Source of the DNA: Rhizobium sp. 9140
GTDB taxonomy: Bacteria; Pseudomonadota; Alphaproteobacteria; Rhizobiales; Rhizobiaceae
Reading direction: 5' to 3'
Length of the DNA stretch: 64,000 nucleotides
NCBI RefSeq assembly: GCF_900067135.1
Contig: NZ_FJUR01000002.1
Span: 795,501-859,500, forward strand
Numbering within the stretch: position 1 is the first letter of the stretch; every line of letters begins with the position of its first letter. The notes beneath the pieces are model-generated. The model saw only the letters and a program-made list of their open reading frames with translations, had not been told where the DNA came from and made no database searches. The position numbers and the translations under genes were made by a program. This document shows positions 58,350 to 64,000 of the stretch, piece after piece.

Positions 58350-59924
58350 TCATGTCCCATCCGCCATCGCATTATAGCGATAGGATTTTTGTCCCTCGCC
58401 AAGGCCGGAGGCCCGCAGCCGGGCTTCCAGATGAGGCATCATCGTCTCCACGGCGGCGCGGGCGGTGGCTTCCGCCGGAGTATCCTGGCGTTCGAGGATG
58501 GCGGCGATCTCGGTGAGGACGGCGTCGCGATCGATCGTGACGACCTTGCCGCCATCGACAACAAGGCGGCCGCCGACGAAGACCTGGTGGATGGCATGGC
58601 GGCCGCCGCGGTGGAGGAGCGCTTCGACGATCGGCGTTCGGGGATGTACGGCAGGCCGGGCGATTTTTCGGCGGTCCATCAGCAGGATATCGGCCTGCTG
58701 CCCGGGGACGAGCCGACCGGTGAAGCCGCCGAAGCCGACGGACCGGGCGCCGTGCTCGGTCGCCATCTGGAGGACGGCGGCTGCATCCGGTCGTTCGTTG
58801 AAGAGACCGGTCTCGCGGTGCAGCGCCCAGACCAGCTTCATTTCCAGCGTCATGTCGCGATCATCCGCGATGTTCGACTGGTCGATGCCGAGCGAAACGG
58901 GAATGCCGCGGCGGCGCATCTCGTTGACAGGAGCGATGCCGCTGCCGAGCCGCAGGCCCGACGAGGCGTTATGGCACAGGGTGCAGCCACAGTCCGCGAT
59001 CAGGTCGAGATCTCCCCGGCTCATCCAGTTGCCATGGCCCAGCGTCAGTTCTGGCCCGAGGCATTCGATCGCCTTGAGGTGCTCGACGGCACTGTGGCCA
59101 TAGCGCTTATGCGCAAAGTCCCGCTGCCGTTCGGTCTCCAGCAGGTGCATGTGCACGCTGCCGCCGGTCGTGCGCGCCGTCTCCACGATGGTTTGCAGGC
59201 ACGGATCGCTGCACCAGTGCAGGTTGGCGGGTGCAAGGTTGATGCGGACATGGTCGCCGTTGGCGGGCAGCCAGCGGTCGCGCAGGTCTTTGTAGAAATC
59301 CATGAGCTCGGAAATGGGGATGGCAGCAGCAGCGAGCTTCGGGGCGATCCAGTCGCGGACATCTGCGGGAAGCCCGGCCAATACTTCGGCATCGTCGTCA
59401 TAGCCGAGGATATTGCGGTCGCGGATCATGAAGCAGAAACCGGCCCGCATGCCGATCTCGCCATAGGCGGACAGCGTGGCGTCGGCCGTTGCCGTCCAGC
59501 TGTCCGGCGTGCCGGAAAGGCCGCTGTTGATGTGCTGCACGGTCGTCGTGCCGCTTTCCAGCATCTCGATCGCCGAGTAGAGCGTATCGAGCCGGGTATC
59601 GACAGCCCGCATGGCACGGAATTGCGGCAGCCAGAGTTCGAGCGGCGCGAACGGAATGCCCTGCATCAGCGGCGTCACGCCGAAATGGTGGTGAGCGTTG
59701 ACGAGCCCCGGCATGGCGATCATGTCGCGGGAGCCGTAGCGCGGCAGGTGATCCTGGCCGTAGCCGACGGCCTCCAGCGGCCCGATCTGGGCAATCACGC
59801 CGCGATCGACGCGAATGCCGACATCATGTCGCATCTGCATACCGCCATCCGCATCGAGCCCGGTCAGCACGGTGCCGGCCTCGATGATGCAGTCGGAAAC
59901 GGGCGATCGCGCGGGCAAGGTCAT
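58350..59924 (-). CDS. Amidohydrolase (AtzA/TrzN-like) of the questin-oxidase operon
   Basis: 524 residues. Metal-site residues: NAHHHFGVTP (HxH), HMHLLETERQ, LGHGNWMSRG and SLGIDQSN (Asp). The group includes enzymes that open or deaminate nitrogen heterocycles. It is the last gene of the minus-strand operon and overlaps the questin-oxidase-like gene by 4 bp. It is a different enzyme from the amidohydrolase at 37939-39318. Substrate unknown. Confidence 0.88.
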   Translation of the reverse strand: MTLPARSPVSDCIIEAGTVLTGLDADGGMQMRHDVGIRVDRGVIAQIGPLEAVGYGQDHLPRYGSRDMIAMPGLVNAHHHFGVTPLMQGIPFAPLELWLPQFRAMRAVDTRLDTLYSAIEMLESGTTTVQHINSGLSGTPDSWTATADATLSAYGEIGMRAGFCFMIRDRNILGYDDDAEVLAGLPADVRDWIAPKLAAAAIPISELMDFYKDLRDRWLPANGDHVRINLAPANLHWCSDPCLQTIVETARTTGGSVHMHLLETERQRDFAHKRYGHSAVEHLKAIECLGPELTLGHGNWMSRGDLDLIADCGCTLCHNASSGLRLGSGIAPVNEMRRRGIPVSLGIDQSNIADDRDMTLEMKLVWALHRETGLFNERPDAAAVLQMATEHGARSVGFGGFTGRLVPGQQADILLMDRRKIARPAVHPRTPIVEALLHRGGRHAIHQVFVGGRLVVDGGKVVTIDRDAVLTEIAAILERQDTPAEATARAAVETMMPHLEARLRASGLGEGQKSYRYNAMADGT

Positions 59925-60967
59925 CGATAGTCTCCGATCATCCCGAGACGACGGGCGGCCACCACCCTGTAGAGCGGATCGCCATAGGCAGCCATCTCTT
60001 CGAAAGCGGAAAAGGCAAGGCTGATATCGTGTTCGTCATAACTCTCGGCGGCAGCGGCGTGGATGTCGGCCCAATCGGGCGCGGGCAGGTGGCGCCAGCG
60101 GTCGAGTGCCGTCGCATCCGGCAAAACGGGGAAGCCCAGTTCACCCATGAGCGCGGCTATGCCCTGCCAGAAGACCCGCAGCATCGTGTCCGTCGTCGCG
60201 GCATCGCAATGTGCGGAAACGAGGCGGATCCAGTGCAGTCCGGTGAGGGCGTGCAGCGCCGCAAAATGCTGGGTTCCGGCAAAAAGTGCGAGCGCCGTGC
60301 CTGCCATGCGCCGCATCGTGTCCGGCCCGATCTCCAGCCAGTCGACCACCGGCTGGAAGGCGGGCACGGCGGCAGCATCGCGCATGTTCTGCCAGAGGAG
60401 ATCGTGCAGCGGCAGACCGTGCAGCGGTGCAATTTCCGCCGTGAGCGCCAACACCTCCGCCGGGTCGGCGGTCCGGGGTCTCTCCCCGGTCGCTGCGGGA
60501 AGCGGCAGATATGTGGCGGCCCAGTAGCCGAGCGCGACGGCGACGGCATCGGGGTCCTGTTCCAGGACGCCATACGCCGTGCGCATCAGCGCGTGGAAAG
60601 CGCTTGCCGCAATGCCGGGGGCAAGCTGCGGGAGATAGTGCCGCAAGGCGCCATCGAGCCCGAGACGCGAGACTTCACCCACGAAGAACAAACGCAGCTC
60701 CGGCTCGCTCTGCCGCTCGCCGAGAAGGGATGCCCATGTTTCGACGGTGAGATGCGATCGGGCCTGCGGAAAGGGCAGGAGCTTCTTCGTGTCGCGATAG
60801 TAGGAGAAGAACGTGCGCAGTGCATGCGGCTTTCCGCCGATGCGGGCAAGCGCAACCAGCACCATGGGTGCGTGGTTGGCGAAGGTGCGGTCGAACTCCG
60901 AGCCCCAATGCGGCATCTCCGCCATCAGGGCGGCGATCTCGTCCCCGGCGGTTTCCTGAAGGGTCAT
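59921..60967 (-). CDS. Questin oxidase-like protein (DUF4243)
   Basis: 348 residues from the ATG at 60967. Features of the questin-oxidase-like family are visible: FANHAPMVLVALARIGG, a TFFSYYRDTKKL stretch, and conserved histidines such as ALHALTGLHWIRLVSAH and FSAFEEMAAYGDPLYRVVAAR. The fungal relative is a Baeyer-Villiger-type monooxygenase acting on an anthraquinone; what bacterial members oxidise is not known. It is coupled at both ends by ATGA overlaps, to a 19-codon frame upstream and the amidohydrolase downstream. Confidence 0.82.
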   Translation of the reverse strand: MTLQETAGDEIAALMAEMPHWGSEFDRTFANHAPMVLVALARIGGKPHALRTFFSYYRDTKKLLPFPQARSHLTVETWASLLGERQSEPELRLFFVGEVSRLGLDGALRHYLPQLAPGIAASAFHALMRTAYGVLEQDPDAVAVALGYWAATYLPLPAATGERPRTADPAEVLALTAEIAPLHGLPLHDLLWQNMRDAAAVPAFQPVVDWLEIGPDTMRRMAGTALALFAGTQHFAALHALTGLHWIRLVSAHCDAATTDTMLRVFWQGIAALMGELGFPVLPDATALDRWRHLPAPDWADIHAAAAESYDEHDISLAFSAFEEMAAYGDPLYRVVAARRLGMIGDYR

Positions 60968-61023
60968 CGTTCTGTCTCCGGTATCGGTGCCTCGGTGGGC
61001 GTGTCGGTGAAGATCGGCAGCAT
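60964..61023 (-). CDS. Possible 19-residue leader peptide between creatininase and questin-oxidase genes
   Basis: In the 59-bp gap an ATG at 61023 opens a 19-codon frame (MLPIFTDTPTEAPIPETER) whose stop overlaps the questin-oxidase start as ATGA, the same coupling as at other joints of this operon. It lacks a clear ribosome-binding site, so it may be a chance frame or a coupling device. Confidence 0.3.
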   Translation of the reverse strand: MLPIFTDTPTEAPIPETER

Positions 61024-61026
61024 CGC

Positions 61027-61845
61027 TCACACCTTTTGCGAAAAACGTGTGTCGGGCGTCAGGCGCGCGAGGTCGAACGCCGCGGTGGCGGAGACGAGCC
61101 CGACGAGGGCCTCTGCCGCGCGGCGCAGCACGGTCTCGCCCTTTGCCGCCGTGGCATTGGCCGCATTGCCGCAGACGCCGGCGGCATGCAGGTCCTGCGC
61201 CTGCCAGCCGAAGCCGACCGCGCCCTCGGCCGTCAGCGGGCTGCCAGAGCGCTCGATCTCCACCGTCAGCGGCACGAAGTCTTCGGCAAGGTCCATCGCG
61301 ACCCGCCCGGGCGCGATCGCCAGCATCATGCTGGTCTCGATATCGCCGCCATGGATGCCGTGGGCGATTTCGGCCGTTGAGAACAGGTCGTCGATGGCGG
61401 TGATCCGGAACCAGGAGCATCCGACCGCCAGCATGCCGAGGTCACGGCGGATGTCCCGGCAGGCGATATCCATCAGCGCGATCTGGCCACCATGGGAATT
61501 GAAGAAAAGGATCCGGCGAACCCCGGCGCGGTGCACGCTTTCCGCCAGATCCAGCCAGACACGACGCAGCGTTTCGCCGGAAATGGCGAGCGTTCCGGGA
61601 AAGGCGATGTGCTCGTCCGATTTGCCGACGGTCATGGCCGGGAGGATCAGCACGTCGGCGTCGTCATTTAGAATGGCTGCGAAGCGGTCGAGGATCGCCG
61701 CATTGATGGCGGCATCGACATGGACGGGAAGATGCGGCCCATGCTGCTCGATCGCCGCGATCGGCAGGATCGCCACGGTATTTGCAAAATCACGCTCGGC
61801 GAATTCCGCTGTCGTCAGGTCCTGCCAGAGAAACGAACGGGTCAT
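61027..61845 (-). CDS. Creatininase-family amidase
   Basis: 272 residues. Metal ligands Glu33, His35 and Asp44 in AIEQHGPHLPVHVD, then FFNSHGGQ and the HGGDIETSMML motif near residue 180, all in the order of the creatininase family. Members hydrolyse cyclic or linear amides such as creatinine, and some act on formamides or mycofactocin. The start overlaps the flavin monooxygenase by 4 bp (ATGA). Substrate unknown. Confidence 0.9.
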   Translation of the reverse strand: MTRSFLWQDLTTAEFAERDFANTVAILPIAAIEQHGPHLPVHVDAAINAAILDRFAAILNDDADVLILPAMTVGKSDEHIAFPGTLAISGETLRRVWLDLAESVHRAGVRRILFFNSHGGQIALMDIACRDIRRDLGMLAVGCSWFRITAIDDLFSTAEIAHGIHGGDIETSMMLAIAPGRVAMDLAEDFVPLTVEIERSGSPLTAEGAVGFGWQAQDLHAAGVCGNAANATAAKGETVLRRAAEALVGLVSATAAFDLARLTPDTRFSQKV

Positions 61846-63317
61846 CGCACCGCCTCCGTTTCAAGGGCCGCCAGACGCGCCTCGAAGTCGTCTGCCACCG
61901 GGAGATCGACCGAGGCATAACGCTCGAGCGCCGGCAGGATCGCCTGTTCCTGATCGAGAAGCAGGCGACGCAGCACGCCGCGCACCAGCCGGGGAACGGC
62001 GTGGCGATGACCACTGATCGAGGTGGAGTGCGGCCCCTGGCTGACGAAGCTCGCGCTGTTGAAGGCAAAGACGCGACCGACCCAGGCGTCATCCTCGTGC
62101 TTCGGCAGGAAGCCGTAGAAGGCATCGAGATAGGGCAGGCGTGCCAGGCGCTCGTCCGCCTCGTCGTCCGGCGGCGTGTAGCGTTCGCCCCAGAGCGCGA
62201 TGCGGTCAGACAGGCTCTTCAGTTCAGGCCGGGCCGGCAGATCGACGGCCATGCCGGTCGCCAGCAGCAGGTGATCGAATATGAGCACGCCATAGGGCGT
62301 GGTCACGCGGATGGCCTCTTCCGTTTCCCGAACGTCGAGCCAGGGCGTTGCCGGACGAAGGCGGAAGCCGGGCAGGGCCATCGCGGTCTCGAAGCTGCGC
62401 ACCGGTGGCGGCTGGTCGTTCTTGCGGAAGAACCGGGCGATCTGCCAGCGGGTCGTGTCGGAGAGGTCGGGATAATGCGTCATCATCCCCGGCGTCTCGA
62501 TGGCGCGGTGCGGATTGGTGCGCGGCAGCCGCGGACGGCGAAAACACAGATCGACGGAAGCAGCACCGGCCGAAAGCGCCTTGATGGCATTGTCGAAGGC
62601 GGAGGCGCCATGGCCGAGCACGCCGACGCGCTTGCCTTTCAGGCGGGCGAAATCCACCGGCCCGTTGGTGTGATCGTAGCGGCCCTTGTCCAGACTGTCG
62701 GAGACGAAGGCCGGAACCCGCCAGGCGCCGGCGCCGTCGAACCCGGTCGCCAGCACGACGGCGCGTGCCAGCGTCCGGTTGACCGTCCCCCGGCAGAGGC
62801 TGGTCACCACGATCAGGTCGCCATCCGCCGCGACGTCGAGGACCTGCGTTTCGCTGGTGATCGTAATATCGAAGACGCCGGCATACCAGTCGAGATAGGC
62901 CTTCCAGTCGGTGCGCGGAATGCGCGGCAGATCCGCCCAGGCGGCCACGCCGTACCGCGTTTCGAACCAGCGGCGCACCGAGAGATTGGGCACGTTGAAT
63001 TCGTTGCCCACCTGCGTTTTCGGCGTGCGCAGTTCCTCCATCCGGGCAAAGGTCAGCCATGGCCCTTCCAGACCGGCGGGTGCGCTGTCGAGGACGCGCA
63101 CGTCGGCAAGGCCCTCCCACTTCAGTCCGGCTGCCAGGGTCACCCCCGACTGGCCGCCGCCGACGATGATGACATCGGCAACGGCGCCGGACGCATGACC
63201 GTCGAGGGGTGCGAGCCAGCCGGGCGCCGGATATCCGAGGGCGGCAAGATCCGCGCGCGCGGCCTGTTCCAGGTCATCAAGGGTGGCTGGCGTGGCGGTG
63301 ATGGGGGAGATGATCAT
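61842..63317 (-). CDS. Flavin-containing monooxygenase-like NAD(P)/FAD-binding protein
   Basis: 491 residues from the ATG at 63317. FAD motif VADVIIVGGGQSGVTLAAGL (about 46-65) and an NADPH-binding motif VGVLGHGASAFDNAIKAL in the middle, as in FMO/Baeyer-Villiger-type enzymes. The LDSAPAGLEGPWLTFARM stretch is characteristic of this subgroup. Overlaps the permease by 4 bp and the creatininase gene by 4 bp. Probably oxygenates the imported compound or its first product. Confidence 0.87.
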   Translation of the reverse strand: MIISPITATPATLDDLEQAARADLAALGYPAPGWLAPLDGHASGAVADVIIVGGGQSGVTLAAGLKWEGLADVRVLDSAPAGLEGPWLTFARMEELRTPKTQVGNEFNVPNLSVRRWFETRYGVAAWADLPRIPRTDWKAYLDWYAGVFDITITSETQVLDVAADGDLIVVTSLCRGTVNRTLARAVVLATGFDGAGAWRVPAFVSDSLDKGRYDHTNGPVDFARLKGKRVGVLGHGASAFDNAIKALSAGAASVDLCFRRPRLPRTNPHRAIETPGMMTHYPDLSDTTRWQIARFFRKNDQPPPVRSFETAMALPGFRLRPATPWLDVRETEEAIRVTTPYGVLIFDHLLLATGMAVDLPARPELKSLSDRIALWGERYTPPDDEADERLARLPYLDAFYGFLPKHEDDAWVGRVFAFNSASFVSQGPHSTSISGHRHAVPRLVRGVLRRLLLDQEQAILPALERYASVDLPVADDFEARLAALETEAVR

Positions 63318-64000
63318 TCGGGGTCTCGCATGGGAGAGGCACGGCGGCGAAGGCGGCGGCGGTTCAATTCGGTCAGGGCGACGATGACGGCTGTCAACAC
63401 GAGGACGGAGACCTGCATGGCGTTGAGGTCGGGCTTGAGCTCCCGCCGGAATTCCGACGCGACCACCAGAGACAGTGGCTGCGTCCGGCCCGCCAGAAAC
63501 ATCGAGATCGTGAGGTCGGCGAGCGAGAGGATGACGCTTATGGAGTAGGCGGCCCCGAGCGCGCCGCTCAACTGCGGCAGGAGCACGCGACGAAAGCTCT
63601 GCCATGGTGTTGCGCCGAGATCGCGCGCCGCTTCCTCCAGCCGCGGATCGAGGCGGATCAGCACGGCGGCGATGATCGTGGTGGCAAAGGGAACGGCGAC
63701 CAGCGTCTGCGCCGCAATCAGCGCCGTTGCGCCCCGCCCGAGCCCCACCCAGTTCATCAGCATCGCCTGCGCGATGGAGAGCACCGTCTTCGGCACCAGA
63801 AAGGGAAGAATGACGAGGACGACGAGAACCGCGCGAAGCCGCAGTCCCGGTGCCGTCAGGGCAAGCGCTGCCATCAGCCCGATGAGCGCGCCGAGAATGC
63901 CGACGGGCTGCGCGATCAGGAAGCTGGTCAGGAATCCTTCGAGAAAGGCCCGGTTGCCGAAGAGGTCCGCGTACCAGGCAAGCGTGAACCCGCTCAACGG
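63314..64000 (-). CDS. ABC transporter permease, PotC-like (5' end outside window)
   Basis: The reading frame runs to the right edge without a start; 228 residues of the C-terminal part are visible. LSGFTLAWYADLFGNRAFLEG is the PotC/AfuB-like start of the membrane domain, and the EAA loop is RLEEAARDLGATPWQSFRRV. Six membrane segments are expected. It probably belongs to an importer of spermidine/putrescine type, perhaps for a guanidino or amine compound feeding the hydrolases downstream. Confidence 0.9.
   Translation of the reverse strand, partial: PLSGFTLAWYADLFGNRAFLEGFLTSFLIAQPVGILGALIGLMAALALTAPGLRLRAVLVVLVILPFLVPKTVLSIAQAMLMNWVGLGRGATALIAAQTLVAVPFATTIIAAVLIRLDPRLEEAARDLGATPWQSFRRVLLPQLSGALGAAYSISVILSLADLTISMFLAGRTQPLSLVVASEFRRELKPDLNAMQVSVLVLTAVIVALTELNRRRLRRRASPMRDPE

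Overview
The window looks like part of a secondary replicon (plasmid or chromid) of an alphaproteobacterium, most likely Rhizobiaceae of the Ensifer/Shinella/Rhizobium kind. The evidence is a complete repABC replication-partition operon with two perfect copies of the 16-bp partition palindrome typical of repABC plasmids, high GC, many ATGA/TGATG gene junctions, and a gene content dominated by ABC importers with attached catabolic enzymes. The genus is inferred from style and not proven. No rRNA, tRNA, CRISPR array, insertion sequence or prophage was seen.

Layout. (1) 1-6.6 kb, minus strand: a caa3-type cytochrome oxidase operon (coxB with a C-terminal cytochrome c, a fused subunit I-III gene, a small membrane protein, a CtaG-type assembly factor, a triheme cytochrome c), followed by a DUF2269 membrane protein and a truncated Rossmann protein. 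(2) 6.8-10.5 kb: loosely packed small genes, including an isochorismatase-like hydrolase, a vapBC toxin-antitoxin pair, a DUF1349 protein and the broken 3' end of a chemoreceptor gene. (3) 10.5-17.6 kb: thiC under a TPP riboswitch, a small WGR-like gene whose tail contains the partition sites, and repABC with its antisense RNA. (4) 17.8-19.4 kb: sfnG (dimethyl sulfone monooxygenase) and the remnant of an sfnB/dszC-like gene.

(5) 19.4-37.4 kb: one long LacI-controlled region. A DUF993 gene diverges from a lacI-led series of 13 co-directional genes: Gfo/Idh dehydrogenase, CoA-transferase, enoyl-CoA hydratase, aldehyde dehydrogenase, a sugar ABC importer, two GMC oxidoreductases, an SDR, a glycerate kinase and a heme-degrading-domain protein. 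The series ends at a clear intrinsic terminator, and twin palindromic operators lie in the divergent promoter region. It reads as import and oxidation of a sugar or polyol with exit through glycerate. (6) 37.4-39.3 kb: a carboxymuconolactone-decarboxylase-like protein and a TrzN/AtzB-like amidohydrolase.

(7) 39.6-48.9 kb: an oligopeptide-type ABC importer with a metallo-amidohydrolase, a RidA protein, an IclR regulator and a SelA-like PLP enzyme, probably for uptake and breakdown of an N-acylated or otherwise modified amino compound. (8) 49-51.2 kb: a full-length Cache-type chemoreceptor. (9) 51.6-58.3 kb: an amino-sugar locus with a GntR/UTRA regulator, a fused NanE-NanK enzyme, a sugar ABC importer without its own ATPase, and a Gfo/Idh dehydrogenase. 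(10) 58.3-64 kb, minus strand: a tightly coupled operon of ABC permease (cut by the window end), flavin monooxygenase, creatininase-family hydrolase, questin-oxidase-like protein and amidohydrolase, a set that matches no pathway I recognise.

Reading frames, motifs, overlaps and palindromes were read directly from the sequence. Family names come from remembered motifs, not from database searches. Substrates and pathway roles are inference.
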